NCBI GenBank assembly: GCA_029237515.1
Contig: JARBAV010000261.1
Location: 1-6,853 of the forward strand
Source: Nitrososphaerales archaeon
GTDB taxonomy: Archaea; Thermoproteota; Nitrososphaeria; Nitrososphaerales; Nitrososphaeraceae
Direction: 5' to 3'
Length of the DNA: 6,853 nt
Below are positions 1-4,763 of the stretch, in pieces. Below the pieces are notes generated by a model. That model saw only the letters and a program-made list of their open reading frames with translations, searched no databases and was not told where the DNA came from. The position numbers and the translations under genes are program-made. Position 1 is the stretch's first letter; the number at the start of each line of letters is the position of its first letter.

Positions 1-168
1 ACAATTTACAGAAACTTATTAGCGAACGACTATAAAACAACCTTTCATACTAGTGCATACTACATGTGCTCAGTAGTAGTGCGGTCAGACATTCTCTGTT
101 TCTTTCGAAGTCATCCAATCAATCATTCATTTTATCTTCCGATTGCTCTACTTTTCCGCAATTTCATT

Positions 169-333
169 CTATAAGAAGGTATGGACCAATCCTTTGAAAA
201 GGGGATAAAAGATTGAGCTATAATATAATTTATCCAAAATGCTATGGTATGCTTGCACATCATTTATTTGATTGAATGATTGAGCGAATACTTGGTACTG
301 TGCGATCCGTGCTTGTGCTCTACTCTTCGCCAT
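169..333 (-). CDS. 54-residue hypothetical protein overlapping the gene before it
   Basis: I do not recognise this small protein. It starts at ATG (331-333), overlaps the end of the preceding minus-strand frame by 14 nt and ends at TAG (169-171). The N-terminus is basic and Ala/Gln-rich (MAKSRAQARIAQYQVFAQSF), so probably helical. The C-terminal third is aromatic and hydrophobic (YYSSIFYPLFKGLVHTFL). The overlap suggests translational coupling to the Thr/Asn-rich gene upstream. Immediately after the stop, another frame continues with a basic stretch (MKLRKSRAIGR, about 167-132), so the present end may itself result from a shift. No Shine-Dalgarno sequence is visible. That it codes is inferred from its codon pattern and the operon-like overlap only. 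Confidence 0.4.
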   Translation of the reverse strand: MAKSRAQARIAQYQVFAQSFNQINDVQAYHSILDKLYYSSIFYPLFKGLVHTFL

Positions 334-914
334 TTTCTGCTGAATCTGCTGAGTCAGAACCTGATGGCCCTATACTAACTTCTTGATTTGTTACGGTTAC
401 GGAGTCAGCTGTTATTACGACTGCCACTCCTAATGGTGGTAACACGTTCATATTTGTGTCTGTTGTTCCATTAAAAGGCATTGTGACAGTTCTGTTAGCG
501 GGTAATGCTTCGGTTGGGTCTATATCGATGCTTATCGCACCTGGTACTGTTGTACCGTTGATAAGGCTAGTCGGAGCGTCAACATCACGGTCTAGGACTT
601 GTGCGAGTGATGTTTTTGCAAATGATGTGGTTGCTATTGTTATACTCACAAAGTATCTTCTTCTGTTTGTGCCTGTAACGATGGTAGTGTAGTAGGAAGT
701 ATTGTTCTTATATTTAGATCAGCTCTAAATCATTAGTATACTTTTCAGACTCGTCGCCATTAGTTAATGTAACAGCAGCAGATAAGTTCTGTTGAATGTC
801 ATCAGCTGAAGTAGTTGCCATCTGTGTTGTTCCTTCTGTATTATTCAGAATAAATCCATTTGGAAATGACGATAGCTTAAGTAATGAACCGGTATCTCGA
901 TCAGTAACAGGGAA
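320..914 (-). pseudogene. Thr/Asn-rich structural- or surface-type protein, frame-shifted and 5'-truncated
   Basis: Two minus-strand frames appear to be parts of one gene. The upstream frame is open from 914 to TAA at 714-716. It contains an ATG at 821 (MATTSADDIQQNLSAAVTLT) preceded by a GAAGGA element, but the reading before this ATG is also protein-like. The downstream frame is open from 718 to TAG at 320-322 and has no standard start before GTG at 647-649; from that GTG it encodes 109 residues. Reading across with a one-base skip near 718-720 joins them into roughly 165-200 residues. The product is rich in Thr, Val, Asn and Ser, predicts mostly beta strands, and ends in an acidic tail (SADSAENGEE). 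This composition suits an extracellular or virion structural protein, but I recognise no family. Alternatively the GTG is a genuine start: a third frame ending in TGA overlaps it as GTGA. The upstream frame ends abruptly next to the antiporter fragment, suggesting a junction near 915-940. Confidence 0.45.
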
Positions 915-941
915 CTATAGAAGTGTAGACACAACAGCTAC

Positions 942-1088
942 CGTAAGGTGGGTTTGATTGTAGCAGGGGTAGGTATATCCACTGGAGCATTAACTTCTGA
1001 TATCTACACGACCGTCATAATCATGGTTGCACTTACTACTATCATAACTCCAATATGGTTAAAGTGTACGTATGCTAGGATAAGGTGA
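942..1088 (+). pseudogene. C-terminal remnant of a CPA2/Kef-type cation:proton antiporter
   Basis: From about 942 to the TGA at 1086-1088 the plus strand encodes KVGLIVAGVGISTGALTSDI followed by YTTVIIMVALTTIITPIWLK and a short basic tail. This is the typical last-helix region of CPA2-family Na+(K+)/H+ antiporters: a Gly-rich GLIVAG.G helix, an acidic loop, then the final helix ending in T.I.TP..LK. In intact relatives the segment is preceded by PRGEVGLI; here the corresponding bases (935-947) read roughly SYRKVGL, as if bases of the PRGE codons were lost. Only about 48 codons of a normally 400-plus-residue protein remain, and the sequence upstream does not resemble the family. It lies between pieces of minus-strand genes, so it marks a rearrangement junction. 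The family call rests on motif memory. Confidence 0.7.
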
Positions 1089-1101
1089 GTATAACAACAC
1101 A

Positions 1102-1233
1102 CTAGACTAACCGTTTATCATAGTGCTTCTGCTTGAAGTGATAGTAAGTTACTCTAGTGAATCCTATGCTTGCTAATACTCCTAGTGCTGTGAATGGTAG
1201 TATTGCTAATAGTATAATCTTTGTTATAGTCAT
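1102..1233 (-). CDS. 43-residue single-helix membrane protein
   Basis: This small ORF starts at ATG 1231-1233 and ends at TAG 1102-1104. Residues 4-25 form one hydrophobic helix (KIILLAILPFTALGVLASIG), followed by a basic tail rich in Lys, His and Tyr (HFKQKHYDKRLV), so the C-terminus is probably cytoplasmic by the positive-inside rule. Its ATG overlaps the TGA of the frame before it as ATGA, the same arrangement as in the operon at 1531-2401. It could belong to the same mobile-element-like gene set. I do not recognise a family. Small one-helix proteins of this kind are common in archaeal viruses and plasmids, but that does not establish function. Confidence 0.5.
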   Translation of the reverse strand: MTITKIILLAILPFTALGVLASIGFTRVTYYHFKQKHYDKRLV

Positions 1234-1379
1234 AAGTCTAACTCGTCTATCTTATCCTTTATTGTAACCTAAAGATGTAATATGAAACAAGATGTATGTC
1301 TGATTACTATCTGCCTCTCGTAGTGTTCGTTAGGATCGTTACCGGATGCTATAATGTAATCTTCCTTATCCTTGTCTAT
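1230..1379 (-). pseudogene. Decayed short reading frame ahead of the 43-residue membrane protein
   Basis: One minus-strand frame runs from 1379 to TAG at 1269-1271 and, after that stop, continues in the same frame to TGA at 1230-1232. The first part reads IDKDKEDYIIASGNDPNEHY and the part after the stop reads VTIKDKIDELDL. Both are charged and protein-like, but no ATG, GTG or TTG start is present and a TAA lies directly upstream (1380-1382). The final TGA overlaps the next ATG as ATGA, which is why I read it as a broken operon member rather than chance. Support is only codon pattern and overlap. Confidence 0.3.
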
Positions 1380-1423
1380 TTAGCTTAGCTCGCTTCTGAG
1401 AACTACTTAGTTAACAAGACATT

Positions 1424-1443
1424 TGTAAACGATAAGGTTTACA
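1424..1443. repeat. Inverted repeat TGTAAAC-6 nt-GTTTACA
   Basis: Two perfect 7-bp arms (1424-1430 and 1437-1443) flank the 6-nt spacer GATAAG. It lies in a non-coding stretch next to the direct repeats at 1450-1520. It could be a regulator site or part of a replication/partition locus; the sequence alone does not decide. Confidence 0.5.
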
Positions 1444-1449
1444 TACAAT

Positions 1450-1520
1450 TGAGCGTAAACGGAAATCGATTTGTGTTCATGACTGAGTATAAACTGAGTA
1501 AATAAAAACTGAGCATAAAT
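1450..1520. repeat. Four iteron-like direct repeats, consensus TGAGYRTAAA
   Basis: Copies begin at 1450 (TGAGCGTAAAC), 1484 (TGAGTATAAAC), 1495 (TGAGTAAATAAA, degenerate) and 1510 (TGAGCATAAAT). The last three are spaced 11 and 15 bp apart. They sit just downstream of the three-gene minus-strand operon and upstream of the decayed frame ending at 1230. Candidates are iterons of a small replicon or repeated regulator sites. On the minus strand the same stretch is also T-rich (around 1500-1530) and could terminate the operon transcript. Confidence 0.45.
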
Positions 1521-1530
1521 AAAGTAAAAG

Positions 1531-1761
1531 TTATCCAAAATTTGGGGTCTGTGATTCTATCTTTGTTTTTATGATTGTTTTGTTTTTTTGTCTCTTACCT
1601 TTGTTTCTAGACATTCTAGCTTTTCTTACTATCTTATCTTTGTTGTTGTCATCTAATGTGGTATTGTTTTGTTGTTGTTCTGGTTGATTGTTATGGTCTA
1701 TGAATGTTATATCTTTGGTTGGTTTGGGATTCTTGGTTATTTTTATATCTTTGTACTTCAT
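1531..1761 (-). CDS. 76-residue basic, Asn/Lys/Gln-rich hypothetical protein
   Basis: This is the third gene of the minus-strand operon; its ATG (1759-1761) overlaps the stop of the gene before it as ATGA. The protein is low in hydrophobic residues and probably disordered: a Lys/Pro-rich start, a central Gln/Asn stretch (residues 26-40, including EQQQNN) and a strongly basic second half (KARMSRNKGKRQKNK). A charged tail like this could bind nucleic acid or act as a packaging-type protein, but no domain is recognisable. Part of the composition simply reflects A+T-rich DNA. It ends at TAA 1531-1533 and is followed by T-rich minus-strand sequence. Confidence 0.6.
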   Translation of the reverse strand: MKYKDIKITKNPKPTKDITFIDHNNQPEQQQNNTTLDDNNKDKIVRKARMSRNKGKRQKNKTIIKTKIESQTPNFG

Positions 1762-2066
1762 TGTGTTATGTTTTTGTATAGGTCTTCTATTTCTAATGTA
1801 GTTAGTCTATCGGTGCTATTGTTCTGTTGGTATTGGTAGATTTGTGTAGCTATTTGGTCATTTGATATGTTTGTTGGTTGTTCTAGTTCTAATTGTAGTA
1901 CTGTCATTTGAATAGCTGTGAATCTCATTCTATCAAGTGTTGTTAAGTTCTCTGGGTTTATTATATCGTTCTGTTGTCTAATAACCATGTTGTAGCTATG
2001 GAACCAAAAGAATATGCCTAGTACGATTATTATGAATCCTATTATTATCATTGTTATGATATTCAT
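1758..2066 (-). CDS. 102-residue protein with one N-terminal membrane helix
   Basis: This is the middle gene of the operon, with ATGA overlaps at both ends (2063-2066 and 1758-1761), so the three genes are probably translated in a coupled way. Residues 3-24 are a single, very hydrophobic Ile/Phe-rich helix (IITMIIIGFIIIVLGIFFWF). The rest (about 27-102) is polar, helical-looking and rich in Gln, Asn and Thr, for example LTTLDRMRFTAIQMTVLQLE and LTTLEIEDLYKNITQ. It lacks a clear signal-peptidase site, so I expect a membrane-anchored protein. No family is recognised. Small bitopic proteins next to zinc-finger genes are frequent in archaeal viral and plasmid modules. Confidence 0.65.
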   Translation of the reverse strand: MNIITMIIIGFIIIVLGIFFWFHSYNMVIRQQNDIINPENLTTLDRMRFTAIQMTVLQLELEQPTNISNDQIATQIYQYQQNNSTDRLTTLEIEDLYKNITQ

Positions 2067-2401
2067 ATTGCTTGCCTCCCATATTGTGATAATCTAGGTA
2101 GTGTTATGCCAGTTCTATAGTGTCTATTTCCTGTAGGTATTGGGTTAAAGTTGTATGATCTGCCAAAGTATTCATTTTGTTTCATGTTTTCTAATTCGTG
2201 GTCAATTTCTTGTATTTGTGATAATGTCATAGTTCTACCACGTCCATAGCTCTCTATTGGTTTACATGGTTTTTTATCTAATACATGTTTGTTTAGTGCT
2301 CTTCTGCTTTTGAACATTTTACCGCATATACTACGATTAACTTTTGGGGCTCTTTTCATTTTGTATAATATGATCGGCGCGTTCATTAATGATAGTATCA
2401 T
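2063..2401 (-). CDS. Zinc-finger-like protein missing one metal ligand
   Basis: This is the first gene of the operon. Residues 22-46 match a single C2H2/C2HC finger: R23-x2-C26, G27-K28-x-F30, L36, H39-x6-C46, with the classical 12-residue gap between C26 and H39. The expected first cysteine is Arg23, codon CGT (2333-2335), one transition away from TGT. A basic helix (KSRRALNKH) follows the knuckle, as expected for DNA contact. Residues 50-112 are polar and include SYGRGRTMTLSQIQEIDHEL. Starts are possible at M1 (2401), M6 (2386) or M15 (2359); I keep M1 because a TATA-like box lies about 37 bp upstream and archaeal leaders are short. Likely role: DNA-binding regulator of its own operon, possibly weakened by the lost ligand. 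Confidence 0.65.
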   Translation of the reverse strand: MILSLMNAPIILYKMKRAPKVNRSICGKMFKSRRALNKHVLDKKPCKPIESYGRGRTMTLSQIQEIDHELENMKQNEYFGRSYNFNPIPTGNRHYRTGITLPRLSQYGRQAI

Positions 2402-2405
2402 TAAT
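2385..2405. promoter_or_regulatory. Perfect 21-bp palindrome over the operon start codon
   Basis: Arms ATTAATGATA (2385-2394) and TATCATTAAT (2396-2405) are exact reverse complements around a single G at 2395. The site covers the first candidate start codon (2399-2401) and touches the second (2384-2386). A repressor bound here would block transcription initiation or early elongation. The operon's own finger protein is an obvious candidate, though a single finger would need to dimerise. Confidence 0.6.
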
Positions 2406-2432
2406 TACGTTAATCGAACTGTCAAGAAATGG

Positions 2433-2444
2433 TAATAATTATAG
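2433..2444 (-). promoter_or_regulatory. Likely TATA box of the three-gene operon
   Basis: On the minus strand the sequence CTATAATTATTA lies about 37 bp upstream of the ATG at 2401, which would place initiation roughly 10 nt before that codon. A+T-rich surroundings weaken the call. Confidence 0.4.
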
Positions 2445-2452
2445 CAAACATG

Positions 2453-2486
2453 CGTCAAAATTTGATTGGTGCAATAGGTTTTGACG
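2453..2486. repeat. Inverted repeat CGTCAAAA-18 nt-TTTTGACG in the divergent promoter region
   Basis: Perfect 8-bp arms at 2453-2460 and 2479-2486 lie between the minus-strand operon and the plus-strand membrane protein gene. The centre-to-centre distance of 26 bp fits a dimeric regulator contacting sites more than two helical turns apart. It is 53 bp upstream of the ATG at 2539. Confidence 0.4.
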
Positions 2487-2538
2487 TTACATTACGCTAA
2501 CCTTAATACTTATCGATTTCCATTTTACCTCATATTCA

Positions 2539-3041
2539 ATGAATTACCATAAACTCTGGGTGACGCTGATTACTATGAAAATAATCTACAATAAATACAG
2601 AAATTATATACTGCTTAACAAGAATATAATCATCTCTGGAGTATTTGCTTTCTTTGGAGGAGCCATATTCACTCAATTATACTCACAATACAATAGTAAT
2701 AATCTTGCCAATTCTGTTAGTACATTATTGATAGAATATGCAATATACATACCCTCTTTGCACTCTTATTTTATCGAGGTAACAGAGTTAGGTATTTAAA
2801 TCCACTGACTGGAGGCAGAAACTATGGTGCAATAAAGACAGATGTTAAGAAACTGGTTGCAGCTTTTTCTATCTCTGAGTTGATATTTTCTTTTGCAAAG
2901 ATATACATACATTATGAACTACTCCAATCATCACTTGTTGAAGCATGCCAGGCATCAATGATCGGTTCAATAATGGCTTGGGTTATATTTCTAGTATCTA
3001 TAAATTTAAGTGTGAAGGCAGTAAAATTCTTCAAAGATTAG
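2539..3041 (+). pseudogene. Four-helix membrane protein split by a one-base deletion
   Basis: The first frame, from ATG 2539, runs through helix 1 (about residues 30-48, NIIISGVFAFFGGAIFTQLY) and into helix 2 (LLIEYAIYIP, about 63-72). It then leaves the natural reading and stops at 2797-2799. A second frame, one base off, picks up at 2754 with LFALLFYRGNRVRYLNPLTG and continues to TAG at 3039-3041 with helix 3 (LVAAFSISELIFSFAKIYIH) and helix 4 (SMIGSIMAWVIFLVSINLSV). Joining at the CCC run 2752-2754, where one C seems missing, gives about 167 residues with four helices. I recall similar uncharacterised thaumarchaeal membrane proteins but know no function. Initiation at the ATG at 2575 (M13) is also possible. 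A TATA-like TAATACTTAT lies near 2504-2513. A sequencing error rather than true decay cannot be excluded. Confidence 0.75.
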
Positions 3042-3113
3042 ATTTACGCGATACATAGCTGAGTTCTTAAATCAGATCAATGCGAGAATTAGAACGTTCA
3101 GAAACTCTATTCC

Positions 3114-3395
3114 TCACGAATAATCTGCGGAAGTTACTTTGAATATGGCAAATATTCTATCATGCATTTGTAGTCCGAGGGCTGTCATAGCTTGTCCTGG
3201 AATCCTGGAGGTGATATGAAATCCGTCAGCTTTTAGATGTACATCTACCACCCTATCACAGCAGTTAATAATATCTATGGTCTCAGCTTTGATCATGTTG
3301 CGTGCGCTTGTTCTAATCATATCCCTTGAAAGTATTATATCTTCAGGTTTTACAAGGATTCCAACTTTATTACCAATTTTATAAGTAATTAATAG
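3114..3395 (-). pseudogene. wtpC: C-terminal TOBE-domain remnant of a molybdate/tungstate ABC transporter ATPase
   Basis: The frame is open from 3395 to TGA at 3114-3116 (93 codons) with no proper start; a TAA lies at 3396-3398. It reads YKIGNKVGILVKPEDIILSR and then TSARNMIKAETIDIINCCDR, matching the end of ModC/WtpC-type ATPases: the VKPEDI..S linker, the SARN motif opening the TOBE domain, and a typical ending (LGLQMHDRIFAIFKVTSAD). TOBE domains bind molybdate or tungstate and sense the anion. The whole nucleotide-binding domain (Walker A, signature, Walker B) is absent. It lies about 70 bp after the substrate-binding-protein remnant on the same strand, the order expected for wtpA-(wtpB)-wtpC with the middle deleted. 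Symbol by analogy; modC is equally possible. Confidence 0.75.
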
Positions 3396-3467
3396 TTAAT
3401 TAATACTTAATACTACTTGAACATAAGATGAGATAACGAAACATACCATTTGATTCAATATCATTCG

Positions 3468-3968
3468 CTATACAATACTTGTGTTATTTCTATCTTTTAC
3501 TGCATTGGTTATCTCAGAAGGAACGTTTGATAAATTCCCCTCAATTGTAGGATTGATAAAGTTCATTCCTTGATCTTCAAGAATATCTGCTCCAAGCGAT
3601 AAGATAAATGTGGCAAAGGAAGTAGCTCCATCCAGATTCTTGACTGTATTTGGTATTGTGAACGAGAAGTATATCGGTTCTCCATAGACTGTTTGACCCT
3701 TGCCATTTTCTAAAGTATATGATGCTGTCTTATAGAAATCAGAAAATATGGGATCAGCTAGGTTGATTTCTGGTGGTAGTGTAATATATGGAAACCCTCT
3801 AGATTCTGCCTCATGCTTGTATGCTGCCACTGCATCCAGCTGACCTTGTTCCAGAATAGTTTTGAGTATTTCTTCTGGGAAAATCTGTTTGGTGTTTCGA
3901 TCTTCTCCTAGTATGTTTTGTTTTATTTCTGAATTATTAGTAATAATTATTATTATATCATAACGAGC
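3468..3968 (-). pseudogene. wtpA: C-terminal remnant of a tungstate/molybdate substrate-binding protein
   Basis: The open frame spans 166 codons to TAG at 3468-3470, but the first dozen codons (ARYDIIIII) follow a TGA (3969-3971) and look random. Protein-like sequence begins near ILGEDRNTKQIFPEEILKTI, then GQLDAVAAYKHEAESRGFPY, LPPEINLADPIFSDFYKTAS, GEPIYFSFTIPNTVKNLDGA and ILEDQGMNFINPTIEGNLSN. These match the second lobe of WtpA-type periplasmic binding proteins: the anion-site segment GQLDA..AY, the LP.EINL.DP..ADFY block and the SFTIP motif. Intact homologues have about 330-350 residues with a signal peptide, so the first half including the secretion signal is gone. GTG at 3828-3830 gives a 120-residue product but is mid-domain and unlikely to be a real start. 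It lies about 110 bp downstream of osmC. Confidence 0.8.
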
Positions 3969-4021
3969 TCAACACTAAAGCTAAGAAAAAGAACGCTTCA
4001 TCATGATATATACGTGCATGT

Positions 4022-4052
4022 AAAAAGAAAAAAGGAGGCTCTAAATGAGCCT
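4022..4052 (-). terminator. Intrinsic-type terminator of osmC
   Basis: On the minus strand, 27 nt after the osmC stop, perfect 6-bp arms AGGCTC and GAGCCT (4047-4052 and 4036-4041) enclose a 5-nt ATTTA loop and are followed by CC and a long T-rich tract, TTTTTTCTTTTTA (4033-4021). Archaeal termination mainly needs the U-tract, so this should be efficient. Confidence 0.8.
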
Positions 4053-4078
4053 ATATGAATCCTTAGTTTTATTTAACA

Positions 4079-4669
4079 CTATTCTTGTAATGATACCTCA
4101 ATTGGCGTTGGGTGTGATACTATGTCAAAGACTGGTGATCTCTTCTGTGCCAGATCCACTAGTTCCCTTATTTTCTCCCTTGGTGCATCTGATTTGACTT
4201 TGAAGTTAACTCTAATTTTTTCGTATCCGTTTCTAACTTTCTCTGACATTCCAAGAAATCCTTGTAGATCAAGATCTCCTGATAAAGTTGATTCCACTTC
4301 ATCTATCTTTACACCTTGAGCCGCAGCGTGGTAAATGAGCGATGTAGTTAAGCAACCATTGAGAGCTGCAAGTGCATATTCTACTGGATTGGCACCCTGA
4401 TCAGTTCCTAACAATACTGGTGGTTCGTCTTTGTCGAATACAAAAGGCTGACTTCTAGTATGTGTTTGACAAGCACCATCAAAATCGTTGATGGTTGTCT
4501 GATTGTGTCCACCGTTGATCCATCTACCTTTAGCACGGAAATTGAATTTTGAAATAGCTGGGTTTTCAGTTATTGCGTTTATTGTTCCGAACAGTTGTGT
4601 AACGCTTACCCCATTCACTATCTTTTTACTTTGGTTTTCTATTTTGTTTGTTTGACTTGTTTGAGTCAT
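4079..4669 (-). CDS. osmC: OsmC family protein (peroxide/thiol-stress)
   Basis: This 196-residue protein matches the OsmC/Ohr fold, a dimeric cytoplasmic family whose best-known members reduce hydroperoxides through a reactive cysteine. Recognisable parts are an N-terminal extension (1-40), the strand region FRAKGRWINGG (44-54), the LLGTDQGANPVEYALAALNG segment (86-105) leading to the conserved Cys106 at the start of the core helix, and the C-terminal SPVFDIVSHPTPIEV (178-192). The second redox cysteine of classical OsmC/Ohr, usually in CPV, is Ser178 here. A further cysteine (Cys67) is present, but whether it resolves is unknown. One-cysteine OsmC-like subfamilies are common, so peroxidase activity is uncertain. 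The ATG at 4667-4669 sits about 27 bp from a strong TATA box, consistent with a leaderless transcript. It is divergent from the ribbon-helix-helix gene. Confidence 0.9.
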   Translation of the reverse strand: MTQTSQTNKIENQSKKIVNGVSVTQLFGTINAITENPAISKFNFRAKGRWINGGHNQTTINDFDGACQTHTRSQPFVFDKDEPPVLLGTDQGANPVEYALAALNGCLTTSLIYHAAAQGVKIDEVESTLSGDLDLQGFLGMSEKVRNGYEKIRVNFKVKSDAPREKIRELVDLAQKRSPVFDIVSHPTPIEVSLQE

Positions 4670-4674
4670 AGTCT

Positions 4675-4688
4675 ATGATATCATGATA
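4675..4688. promoter_or_regulatory. GATATC-centred palindromes between TATA box and start of osmC
   Basis: ATGATATCAT (4675-4684) is a perfect 10-bp palindrome, and TATCATGATA (4679-4688) is a second overlapping one. The site lies between the osmC TATA box and ATG, overlapping the expected transcription start, where a repressor would act. Confidence 0.55.
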
Positions 4689-4691
4689 GCG

Positions 4692-4701
4692 TATATATAA
4701 A
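4692..4701 (-). promoter_or_regulatory. TATA box of osmC
   Basis: The minus strand reads TTTATATATA, centred about 27 bp from the osmC start codon, the standard archaeal distance for a transcript with little or no leader. Confidence 0.7.
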
Positions 4702-4720
4702 TCTAACTCAGTCTGCTATC

Positions 4721-4730
4721 TTGATATCAA
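4721..4730. promoter_or_regulatory. Palindrome TTGATATCAA upstream of the regulator's TATA box
   Basis: This perfect 10-bp palindrome shares the TGATATCA core with the site at 4675-4684 and lies directly upstream of the TATA box at 4735-4742, in the TFB-recognition position. It is a likely autoregulatory operator. Confidence 0.5.
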
Positions 4731-4734
4731 TATG

Positions 4735-4742
4735 TATAAATA
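4735..4742 (+). promoter_or_regulatory. TATA box of the ribbon-helix-helix gene
   Basis: TATAAATA is centred about 25 bp before the ATG at 4764, again implying a leaderless transcript. Confidence 0.7.
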
Positions 4743-4763
4743 TCTGCAATTGATAATACATTC

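Noticed and set aside
1..174. Plus-strand frame open from the window edge to TAA at 172-174
   Set aside because: The product is rich in Cys, Phe, His and Ser with no family features and overlaps the end of the better minus-strand ORF; it could be chance.
119..283. 11-bp inverted match TCAATCATTCA / TGAATGATTGA
   Set aside because: The arms are 143 bp apart, low in complexity and one lies within a coding frame; probably chance in A+T-rich DNA.
456..692. Plus-strand open frame of 78 codons
   Set aside because: It is antisense to the Thr/Asn-rich minus-strand frame, whose codon pattern is better and whose partner ORF overlaps it; the plus product looks like a shadow.
230..1541. Direct repeat TTATCCAAAAT at 230-240 and 1531-1541
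   Set aside because: Only 11 bp with differing flanks, so insufficient evidence for an attachment-site pair.
4122..4319. Plus-strand open frame of 65 codons
   Set aside because: It lies entirely inside osmC on the opposite strand.
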